From Lates calcarifer (Eukaryota; Chordata; Actinopteri; Centropomidae), in assembly GCF_001640805.2 (NCBI RefSeq), contig NC_066838.1:1-64000 (forward strand): a stretch of 64,000 nucleotides of DNA, given 5' to 3'. The notes under the pieces are model-generated. The model was given only the letters and a program-made list of their open reading frames with translations. It made no database searches and was not told the origin of the DNA. Shown here piece by piece: positions 1 to 11,330 of this stretch (its first letter is position 1; every line of letters starts with the position of its first letter). The position numbers and the translations under genes were made by a program.

Positions 1-3000
1 CCTGTCTCGGCTTCTGCTCACAGCGAGTCCCGGTTCTGAAGGTCTTCCTGTCTCGGCTTCTGCTCGCTCATTAAGCTCAGAATGAAAAAGTGCTGTCTAG
101 TGAAAGGAGAGGAGAAAGTAAAATCTCAGCCAATTTAATAAAAGTGTTTGTCAAATTCTAATGTTCATCAACAATCTGGGTGTATGAAAGTGGCCGAGGG
201 AGATTTTTTCCCCTTCTGTGGATTCACACTGAGTATGGTATCTGAAAGTCTTCGTGTATCTGCTTCTGCTCTGTCATTAAGCTCACAATTAACGACTGCT
301 GTCTCATGTGAAAGGAGAGACCTTCTTTAGAGGCTGCATTTCAGACCAGTGTGTGAAAAAGCCCGAAAATCCACGTATCGGTGCTCAGTATCTAATGTTT
401 ATCAACTTTCATTTCATGAATAAACAAAATAGACAGCAGTCTGAGGCCAGTGAGTCAACATCTGCGTTTTACTTCTTTGTGTCGCTGATAAAAATCACAA
501 TTAACAAATGCTGTCTCAAGCGAAAGGAGAGGAGAAAATGACAAATCAGCCACTTTAATATGAATGTTTGTGAAATTCGAATGGTTGTGAATAATCTGGG
601 TGTATGGAAACGGTCAGAGGCCGACCGGGATACGGGCGTCTGAAAGTCCTCCTGTCTCGGCTTCTGCTCACAGCGAGTCCCTGTTCTGAAGGTCCTTCCT
701 GTCTCGGCTTCTGCTCGCTCATTAAGCTAAGAATGAAAAACTGCTGTCTAGTGAAAGGAGAGGAGAAAGTAAAATCTCATTCACTTTTATATGAATATTG
801 GTCCAATTCTATTGATCATGTACAGTCGGGATGTATGGAAACAGTCTGTGACCGAGGGGAAACATTTTCCCGTCTGTGGACTCACAGTGAGTCCCGCGTC
901 TGAAAGTCTTGCTGTCTCGGATTCTGCTCACAGTGATTCCCGCGTCTGACAGTGCGCCTGTCTCGGCTTCTGCTCACAGCGAGTCCCGGTTCTGAAGGTC
1001 CTTCCTGTCTCGGCTTCTGCTCGCTCATTAAGCTCAGAATGAAAAAGTGCTGTCTAGTGAAAGGAGAGGAGAAAGTAAAATCTCAGCCAATTTAATAAAA
1101 GTGTTTGTCAAATTCTAATGTTCATCAACAATCTGGGTGTATGAAAGTGGCCGAGGGAGATTTTTTCCCTTCTGTGGATTCACACTGAGTATGGTATCTG
1201 AAAGTCTTCGTGTATCTGCTTCTGCTCTGTCATTAAGCTCACAATTAACGACTGCTGTCTCATGTGAAAGGAGAGACCTTCTTTAGAGGCTGCATTTCAG
1301 ACCAGTGTGTGAAAAAGCCCGAAAATCCACGTATCGGTGCTCAGTATCTAATGTTTATCAACTTTCATTTCATGAATAAACAAAATAGACAGCAGTCTGA
1401 GGCCAGTGAGTCAACATCTGCGTTTTACTTCTTTGTGTCGCTGATAAAATCACAATTAACAATGCTGTCTCAAGCGAAAGGAGAGGAGAAAATGACAAAT
1501 CAGCCACTTTAATATGAATGTTTGTGAAATTCGAATGGTTGTGAATAATCTGGGTGTATGGAAACGGTCAGAGGCCCCGGGATACGGGCGTCTGAAAGTC
1601 CCCTGTCTCGGCTTCTGCTCACAGCGAGTCCCTGTTCTGAAGGTCCTTCCTGTCTCGGCTTCTGCTCGCTCATTAAGCTCAGAATGAAAAACTGCTGTCT
1701 AGTGAAAGGAGAGGAGAAAGTAAAATCTCATTCACTTTTATATGAATATTGGTCCAATTCTATTTGATCATGTACAGTCGGGATGTATGGAAACAGTCTG
1801 TGACCGGAGGGGAAACATTTTCCCGTCTGTGGACTCACAGTGAGTTCCCGCGTCTGAAAGTCTTGCTGTCTCGGATTCTGCTCACAGTGATTCCCGCGTC
1901 TGACAGTGCGCCTGTCTCGGCTTCTGCTCACAGCGAGTCCCGGTTCTGAAGGTCCTTCCTGTCTCGGCTTCTGCTCGCTCATTAAGCTCAGAATGAAAAA
2001 GTGCTGTCTAGTGAAAGGAGAGGAGAAAGTAAAATCTCAGCCAATTTAATAAAAGTGTTTGTCAAATTCTAATGTTCATCAACAATCTGGGTGTATGAAA
2101 GTGGCCGAGGGAGATTTTTTCCCCTTCTGTGGATTCACACTGATGTATGGTATCTGAAAGTCTTCGTGTATCTGCTTCTGCTCTGTCATTAAGCTCACAA
2201 TTAACGACTGCTGTCTCATGTGAAAGGAGAGACCTTCTTTAGAGCTGCATTTCAGACCAGTGTGTGAAAAAGCCCGAAAATCCACGTATCGGTGCTCAGT
2301 ATCTAATGTTTATCAACTTTCATTTCATGAATAAACAAAATAGACAGCAGTCTGAGGCCAGTGAGTCAACATCTGCGTTTTACTTCTTTGTGTCGCTGAT
2401 AAAAATCACAATTAACAAATGCTGTCTCAAGCGAAAGGAGAGGAGAAAATGACAAATCAGCCACTTTAATATGAATGTTTGTGAAATTCGAATGGTTGTG
2501 AATAATCTGGGTGTATGGAAACGGTCAGAGGCCGACCGGGATACGGGCGTCTGAAAGTCCTCCTGTCTCGGCTTCTGCTCACAGCGAGTCCCTGTTCTGA
2601 AGGTCCTTCCTGTCTCGGCTTCTGCTCGCTCATTAAGCTCAGAATGAAAAACTGCTGTCTAGTGAAAGGAGAGGAGAAAGTAAAATCTCATTCACTTTTA
2701 TATGAATATTGGTCCAATTCTATTGATCATGTACAGTCGGGATGTATGGAAACAGTCTGTGACCGAGAGGAAACATTTTCCCGTCTGTGGACTCACAGTG
2801 AGTCCCGCGTCTGACAGTGCGCCTGTCTCGGCTTCTGCTCGCTCATTAAGCTAAGAATGAAAAACTGCTGTCTAGTGAAAGGAGAGGAGAAAGTAAAATC
2901 TCATTCACTTTTATATGAATATTGGTCCAATTCTATTGATCATGTACAGTCGGGATGTATGGAAACAGTCTGTGACCGAGGGGAAACATTTTCCCGTCTG

Positions 3001-6000
3001 TGGACTCACAGTGAGTCCCGCGTCTGAAGGTCCTCCTGTCTCGGATTCTGCTCACAGTGATTCCGGTTCTGAAGGTCCTTCCTGTCTCGGCTTCTGCTCG
3101 CTCATTAAGCTCAGAATGAAAAAGTGCTGTCTAGTGAAAGGAGAGGAGAAAGTAAAATCTCATTCACTTTTATATGAATATTGGTCCAATTCTATTGATC
3201 ATGTACAGTCGGGATGTATGGAAACAGTCTGTGACCGAGGGGAAACATTTTCCCGTCTGTGGACTCACAGTGAGTCCCGCGTCTGAAAGTCTTGCTGTCT
3301 CGGATTCTGCTCACAGTGATTCCCGCGTCTGACAGTGCGCCTGTCTCGGCTTCTGCTCACAGCGAGTCCCGGTTCTGAAGGTCCTTCCTGTCTCGGCTTC
3401 TGCTCGCTCATTAAGCTCAGAATGAAAAGTGCTGTCTAGTGAAAGGAGAGGAGAAAGTAAAATCTCAGCCAATTTAATAAAAGTGTTTGTCAAATTCTAA
3501 TGTTCATCAACAATCTGGGTGTATGAAAGTGGCCGAGGGAGATTTTTTCCCCTTCTGTGGATTCACACTGAGTATGGTATCTGAAAGTCTTCGTGTATCC
3601 TGCTTCTGCTCTCGTCATTAAGCTCACAATTAACGACTGCTGTCTCATGTGAAAGGAGAGACCTTCTTTAGAGGCTGCATTTCAGACCAGTGTGTGAAAA
3701 AGCCCGAAAATCCACGTATCGTGCTCAGTATCTAATGTTTATCAACTTTCATTTCATGAATAAACAAAATAGACAGCAGTCTGAGGCCAGTGAGTCAACA
3801 TCTGCGTTTTACTTCTTTGTGTCGCTGATAAAAATCACAATTAACAAATGCTGTCTCAAGCGAAAGGAGAGGAGAAAATGACAAATCAGCCACTTTAATA
3901 TGAATGTTTGTGAAATTCGAATGGTTGTGAATAATCTGGGTGTATGGAAACGGTCAGAGGCCGACCGGGATACGGGCGTCTGAAAGTCCTCCTGTCTCGG
4001 CTTCTGCTCACAGCGAGTCCCTGTTCTGAAGGTCCTTCCTGTCTCGGCTTCTGCTCGCTTCATTAAGCTCAGAATGAAAAACTGCTGTCTAGTGAAAGGA
4101 GAGGAGAAAGTAAAATCTCATTCACTTTTATATGAATATTGGTCCAATTCTATTGATCATGTACAGTCGGGATGTATGGAAACAGTCTGTGGACCGAGGG
4201 GAAACATTTTCCCGTCTGTGGACTCCACAGTGAGTCCCGCGTCTGAAAGTTCCTCCTGTCTCGGATTCTGCTCCACAGCGGAGTCCCGGTTCTGAAGGTC
4301 CTTCCTGTCTCGGCTTCTGCTCGCTCATTAAGCTCAGAATGAAAAAGTGCTGTCTAGTGAAAGGAGAGGAGAAAGTAAAATCTCAGCCAATTTAATAAAA
4401 AGTGTTTGTCAAATTCTAATGTTCATCAACCAATCTGGGTGTATGAAAGTGGCCGAGGGAGATTTTTTTCCCTTCTGTGGATTCACTCTGAGTATAGTAT
4501 CTGAAAGTCTTCGTGTATCCGCTTCTGCTCTCTCATTAAGCTCACAATTAACGACTGCTGTCTCATGTGAAAGGAGAGACCTTCTTTAGAGGCTGCATTT
4601 CAGACCAGTGTGTGAAAAAGCCCGAAAATCCAGTATCGCTGCTCAGTATCTAATGTTTATCAACTTTCATTTCATGAATAAACAAAATAGACAGCAGTCT
4701 GAGGCCAGTGAGTCAACATCTGCGTTTTTACTTCTTTGTGTCGCTGATAAAATCACAATTAACAAATGCTGTCTCAAGCGAAAGGAGAGGAGAAAATGAC
4801 AAATCAGCCACTTTAATATGAATGTTTGTGAAATTCGAATGGTTGTGAATAATCTGGGTGTATGGAAACGGTCAGAGGCCGACCGGGATACGGGCGTCTG
4901 AAAGTCCTCCTGTCTCGGCTTCTGCTCACAGCGAGTCCCTGTTCTGAAGGTCCTTCCTGTCTCGGCTTCTGCTCGCTCATTAAGCTCAGAATGAAAAACT
5001 GCTGTCTAGTGAAAGGAGAGGAGAAAGTAAAATCTCATTCACTTTTATATGAATATTGGTCCAATTCTATTGATCATGTACAGTCGGTATGTATGGAAAC
5101 AGTCTGTGACCGAGGGAAACATTTTCCCGTCTGTGGACTCACAGTGATTCCCGCGTCTGACAGTGCGCCTGTCTCGGCTTCTGCTCACAGCGAGTCCCGG
5201 TTCTGAAGGTCCTTCCTGTCTCGGCTTCTGCTCGCTCATTAAGCTAAGAATGAAAAACTGCTGTCTAGTGAAAGGAGAGGAGAAAGTAAAATCTCATTCA
5301 CTTTTATATGAATATTGGTCCAATTCTATTGATCATGTACAGTCGGGATGTATGGAAACAGTCTGTGACCGAGGGGAAACATTTTCCCGTCTGTGGACTC
5401 ACAGTGAGTCCCGCGTCTGACAGTGCGCCTGTCTCGGCTTCTGCTCACAGCGAGTCCCGGTTCTGAAGGTCCTTCCTGTCTCGGCTTCTGCTCGCTCATT
5501 AAGCTAAGAATGAAAAATGCTGTCTAGTGAAAGGAGAGGAGAAAGTAAAATCTCATTCACTTTTATATGAATATTGGTCCAATTCTATTGATCATGTACA
5601 GTCGGGATGTATGGAAACAGTCTGTGACCGAGGGGAAACATTTTCCCGTCTGTGGACTCACAGTGAGTCCCGCGTCTGAAAGTCTTGCTGTCTCGGCTTC
5701 TGCTCACAGTGATTCCCGCGTCTGACAGTGCGCCTGTCTCGGCTTCTGCTCACAGCGAGTCCCGGTTCTGAAGGTCCTTCCTGTCTAGGCTTCCGCTCGC
5801 TCATTAAGCTCAGAATGAAAAAGTGCTGTCTAGTGAAAGGAGAGGAGAAAGTAAAATCTCATTCACTTTTATATGAATATTGGTCCAATTCTATTGATCA
5901 TGTAATGTCGGGATGTATGGAAACAGTCTGTGACCGAGGGGAAACATTTTCCCGTCTGTGGACTCACAGTGAGTCCCGCGTCTGAAGGTCCTCCTGTCTC

Positions 6001-9000
6001 GGATTCTGCTCACAGTGATTCCCGCGTCTGAAGGTCCTGCTGTCTCGGCTTCTGCTCGCTCACTAAGCTCAGAATGAAAAACTGCTGTCTAGTGAAAGGA
6101 GAGGAGAAAGTAAAATCTCATTCACGTTTATATGAATATTGGTCCAATTCTATTGATCATGTAATGTCGGGATGTATGGAAACTGTGAGCCACCGAGGGG
6201 GATCTTTTTCCCTTCTGTCCACTCACAGTGAGTCCCGCTTCTGAAGGTCCTCCTGTCTCGGATTCTGCTCACAGTGATTCCCGCGTCTGACAGTGCGCCT
6301 GTCTCGGCTTCTGCTCACAGCGAGTCCCGGTTCTGAAGGTCCTTCCTGTCTCGGCTTCTGCTCGCTCATTAAGCTCAGAATGAAAAAGTGCTGTCTAGTG
6401 AAAGGAGAGGAGAAAGTAAAATCTCAGCCAATTTAATAAAAGTGTTTGTCAAATTCTAATGTTCATCAACAATCTGGGTGTATGAAAGTTGCCGAGGGAG
6501 ATTTTTTCCCCTTCTGTGGATTCACACTGAGTATGGTATCTGAAAGTCTTCGTGTATCTGCTTCTGCTCTGTCATTAAGCTCACAATTAACGACTGCTGT
6601 CTCATGTGAAAGGAGAGACCTTCTTTAGAGGCTGCATTTCAGACCAGTGTGTGAAAAAGCCCGAAAATCCACGTATCGGTGCTCAGTATCTAATGTTTAT
6701 CAACTTTCATTTCATGAATAAACAAAATAGACAGCAGTCTGAGGCCAGTGAGTCAACATCTGCGTTTTACTTCTTTGTGTCGCTGATAAAAATCACAATT
6801 AACAAATGCTGTCTCAAGCGAAAGGAGAGGAGAAAATGACAAATCAGCCACTTTAATATGAATGTTTGTGAAATTCGAATGGTTGTGAATAATCTGGGTG
6901 TATGGAAACGGTCAGAGGCCGACCGGGATACGGGCGTCTGAAAGTCCTCCTGTCTCGGCTTCTGCTCACAGCGAGTCCCGGTTCTGAAGGTCCTTCCTGT
7001 CTCGGCTTCTGCTCGCTCATTAAGCTCAGAATGAAAAACTGCTGTCTAGTGAAAGGAGAGGAGAAAGTAAAATCTCATTCACTTTTATATGAATATTGGT
7101 CCAATTCTATTGATCATGTACAGTCGGGATGTATGGAAACAGTCTGTGACCGAGGGGAAACATTTTCCCGTCTGTGGACTCACAGTGAGTCCCGCGTCTG
7201 ACAGTGCGCCTGTCTCGGCTTCTGCTCACAGCGAGTCCCGGTTCTGAAGGTCCTTCCTGTCTCGGCTTCTGCTCGCTCATTAAGCTAAGAATGAAAAACT
7301 GCTGTCTAGTGAAAGGAGAGGAGAAAGTAAAATCTCATTCACTTTTATATGAATATTGGTCCAATTCTATTGATCATGTACAGTCGGGATGTATGGAAAC
7401 AGTCTGTGACCGAGGGGAAACATTTTCCCGTCTGTGGACTCACAGTGAGTCCCGCGTCTGAAAGTCTTGCTGTCTCGGCTTCTGCTCACAGTGATTCCCG
7501 CGTCTGACAGTGCGCCTGTCTCGGCTTCTGCTCACAGCGAGTCCCGGTTCTGAAGGTCCTTCCTGTCTCGGCTTCCGCTCGCTCATTAAGCTCAGAATGA
7601 AAAAGTGCTGTCTAGTGAAAGGAGAGGAGAAAGTAAAATCTCATTCACTTTTATATGAATATTGGTCCAATTCTATTGATCATGTAATGTCGGGATGTAT
7701 GGAAACAGTCTGTGACCGAGGGGAAACATTTTCCCGTCTGTGGACTCACAGTGAGTCCCGCGTCTGAAAGTCCTGCTGTCTCGGCTTCTGCTCGCTCACT
7801 AAGCTCAGAATGAAAAAACTGCTGTCTAGTGAAAGGAGAGGAGAAAGTAAAATCTCATTCACGTTTATATGAATATTGGTCCAATTCTATTGATCATGTA
7901 ATGTCGGGATGTATGGAAACTGTGAGCCACCGAGGGGGATCTTTTTCCCTTCTGTCCACTCACAGTGAGTCCCGCTTCTGAAGGTCCTCCTGTCTCGGAT
8001 TCTGCTCACAGTGATTCCCGCGTCTGACAGTGCGCCTGTCTCGGCTTCTGCTCACAGCGAGTCCCGGTTCTGAAGGTCCTTCCTGTCTCGGCTTCTGCTC
8101 GCTCATTAAGCTCAGAATGAAAAAGTGCTGTCTAGTGAAAGGAGAGGAGAAAGTAAAATCTCAGCCAATTTAATAAAAGTGTTTGTCAAATTCTAATGTT
8201 CATCAACAATCTGGGTGTATGAAAGTGGCCGAGGGAGATTTTTTTCCCTTCTGTGGATTCACACTGAGTATAGTATCTGAAAGTCTTCGTGTATCCGCTT
8301 CTGCTCTCTCATTAAGCTCACAATTAACGACTGCTGTCTCATGTGAAAGGAGAGACCTTCTTTAGAGGCTGCATTTCAGACCAGTGTGTGAAAAAGCCCG
8401 AAAATCCAGTATCGCTGCTCAGTATCTAATGTTTATCAACTTTCATTTCATGAATAAACAAAATAGACAGCAGTCTGAGGCCAGTGAGTCAACATCTGCG
8501 TTTTACTTCTTTGTGTCGCTGATAAAAATCACAATTAACAAATGCTGTCTCAAGCGAAAGGAGAGGAGAAAATGACAAATCAGCCACTTTAATATGAATG
8601 TTTGTGAAATTCGAATGGTTGTGAATAATCTGGGTGTATGGAAACGGTCAGAGGCCGACCGGGATACGGGCGTCTGAAAGTCCTCCTGTCTCGGCTTCTG
8701 CTCACAGCGAGTCCCTGTTCTGAAGGTCCTTCCTGTCTCGGCTTCTGCTCGCTCATTAAGCTCAGAATGAAAAACTGCTGTCTAGTGAAAGGAGAGGAGA
8801 AAGTAAAATCTCATTCACTTTTATATGAATATTGGTCCAATTCTATTGATCATGTACAGTCGGGATGTATGGAAACAGTCTGTGACCGAGGGGAAACATT
8901 TTCCCGTCTGTGGACTCACAGTGAGTCCCGCGTCTGAAAGTCTTGCTGTCTCGGCTTCTGCTCACAGTGATTCCCGCGTCTGACAGTGCGCCTGTCTCGG

Positions 9001-11260
9001 CTTCTGCTCACAGCGAGTCCCGGTTCTGAAGGTCCTTCCTGTCTCGGATTCCGCTCGCTCATTAAGCTCAGAATGAAAAAGTGCTGTCTAGTGAAAGGAG
9101 AGGAGAAAGTAAAATCTCATTCACTTTTATATGAATATTGGTCCAATTCTATTGATCATGTAATGTCGGGATGTATGGAAACAGTCTGTGACCGAGGGGA
9201 AACATTTTCCCGTCTGTGGACTCACAGTGAGTCCCGCGTCTGAAGGTCCTCCTGTCTCGGATTCTGCTCACAGTGATTCCCGCGTCTGAAGGTCCTGCTG
9301 TCTCGGCTTCTGCTCGCTCACTAAGCTCAGAATGAAAAACTGCTGTCTAGTGAAAGGAGAGGAGAAAGTAAAATCTCATTCACTTTTATATGAATATTGG
9401 TCCAATTCTATTGATCATGTACAGTCGGGATGTATGGAAACAGTCTGTGACCGAGGGGAAACATTTTCCCGTCTGTGGACTCACAGTGAGTCCCGCGTCT
9501 GACAGTGCGCCTGTCTCGGCTTCTGCTCACAGCGAGTCCCGGTTCTGAAGGTCCTTCCTGTCTCGGCTTCTGCTCGCTCATTAAGCTCAGAATGAAAAAG
9601 TGCTGTCTAGTGAAAGGAGAGGAGAAAGTAAAATCTCATTCACTTTTATATGAATATTGGTCCAATTCTATTGATCATGTACAGTCGGGATGTATGGAAA
9701 CAGTCTGTGACCGAGGGGAAACATTTTCCCGTCTGTGGACTCACAGTGAGTCCCGCGTCTGAAAGTCTTGCTGTCTCGGCTTCTGCTCACAGTGATTCCC
9801 GCGTCTGACAGTGCGCCTGTCTCGGCTTCTGCTCACAGCGAGTCCCGGTTCTGAAGGTCCTTCCTGTCTCGGATTCCGCTCGCTCATTAAGCTCAGAATG
9901 AAAAAGTGCTGTCTAGTGAAAGGAGAGGAGAAAGTAAAATCTCATTCACTTTTATATGAATATTGGTCCAATTCTATTGATCATGTAATGTCGGGATGTA
10001 TGGAAACAGTCTGTGGCCGAGGGGAAACATTTTCCCGTCTGTGGACTCACAGTGAGTCCCGCGTCTGAAGGTCCTCCTGTCTCGGATTCTGCTCACAGTG
10101 ATTCCCGCGTCTGACAGTGCGCCTGTCTCGGCTTCTGCTCACAGCGAGTCCCGGTTCTGAAGGTCCTTCCTGTCTCGGCTTCTGCTCGCTCATTAAGCTC
10201 AGAATGAAAAAGTGCTGTCTAGTGAAAGGAGAGGAGAAAGTAAAATCTCAGCCAATTTAATAAAAGTGTTTGTCAAATTCTAATGTTCATCAACAATCTG
10301 GGTGTATGAAAGTGGCCGAGGGAGATTTTTTTCCCTTCTGTGGATTCACACTGAGTATAGTATCTGAAAGTCTTCGTGTATCCGCTTCTGCTCTCTCATT
10401 AAGCTCACAATTAACGACTGCTGTCTCATGTGAAAGGAGAGACCTTCTTTAGAGGCTGCATTTCAGACCAGTGTGTGAAAAAGCCCGAAAATCCAGTATC
10501 GCTGCTCAGTATCTAATGTTTATCAACTTTCATTTCATGAATAAACAAAATAGACAGCAGTCTGAGGCCAGTGAGTCAACATCTGCGTTTTACTTCTTTG
10601 TGTCGCTGATAAAGCTCACAATTAACAAATGCTGTCTCAAGCGAAAGGAGAGGAGAAAATGACAATTCAGCCACTTTAATATGAATGTTTGTGAAATTCG
10701 AATGGTTGTGAATAATCTGGGTGTATGGAAACGGTCAGAGGCCGACCGGGATACGGGCGTCTGAAAGTCCTCCTGTCTCGGCTTCTGCTCACAGCGAGTC
10801 CCTGTTCTGAAGGTCCTTCCTGTCTCGGCTTCTGCTCGCTCATTAAGCTAAGAATGAAAAACTGCTGTCTAGTGAAAGGAGAGGAGAAAGTAAAATCTCA
10901 TTCACTTTTATATGAATATTGGTCCAATTCTATTGATCATGTACAGTCGGGATGTATGGAAACTGTGAGCCGCCGAGGGGGATCTTTTTCCCTTCTGTCT
11001 ACTCACAGCGAGTCCCGCTTCTGAAGGTCCTCCTGTCTCGGATTCTGCTCACAGTGATTCCCGCGTCTGACAGTCCGCCTGTCTCGGCTTCTGCTCACAG
11101 CGAGTCCCGGTTCTGAAGGTCCTTCCTGTCTCGGCTTCTGCTCGCTCATTAAGCTCAGAATGAAAAAGTGCTGTCTAGTGAAAGGAGAGGAGAAAGTAAA
11201 ATCTCAGCCAATTTAATAAAAGTGTTTGTCAAATTCTAATGTTCATCAACAATCTGGGTG
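1..11260 (+). repeat. Higher-order-repeat satellite array, left (direct) arm
   Basis: The arm is built from four related monomers of about 200-300 bp, in order S, M, N, P. Each monomer ends in a purine-rich box like GTGAAAGGAGAGGAGAAA (shortened in S). The S-monomer anchor GTGTTTGTCAAATTC recurs at 144, 1101, 2055, 3483, 4402, 6442, 8179, 10266 and 11222. Basic units are therefore about 920-957 bp, and longer ones are 1428, 2040, 1737 and 2087 bp. Length differences come mainly from P copies (marker: an ATTGGTCCAATTC block), which number 1, 1, 3, 1, 5, 4, 5 and 1 per unit. A 46-47-bp sub-repeat starting CTGTCTCGGCTTCTGCTC is nested in N and P. The array starts mid-P, so it continues left of the window. 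Open frames of 60-123 codons recur in both strands but follow the repeat, not gene structure. Confidence 0.95.
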
Positions 11261-11330
11261 ACAGCATTTGTTAATTGTGAGCTTAATTTCATACACCCAG
11301 ATTGAGCTTAGTGAGCGAGCAGAAGCCGGG
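11222..11330. repeat. Inversion junction of the satellite array
   Basis: A direct-orientation S monomer runs to AACAATCTGGGTG at about 11,258 and stops. From there the sequence reads as the reverse complement of the array. First comes about 30 bp matching the end of M (11,259-11,290), then about 15 bp matching the N stretch AATCTGGGTGTATG reversed (about 11,291-11,305), then the end of a P monomer. The breakpoint is therefore a mosaic of short patches, not one clean join. Confidence 0.85.

Noticed and set aside
1..11260. CRISPR-like regular repeats
   Set aside because: The spacing is of whole monomers that are themselves repeated. There are no unique spacers and the genome is eukaryotic.
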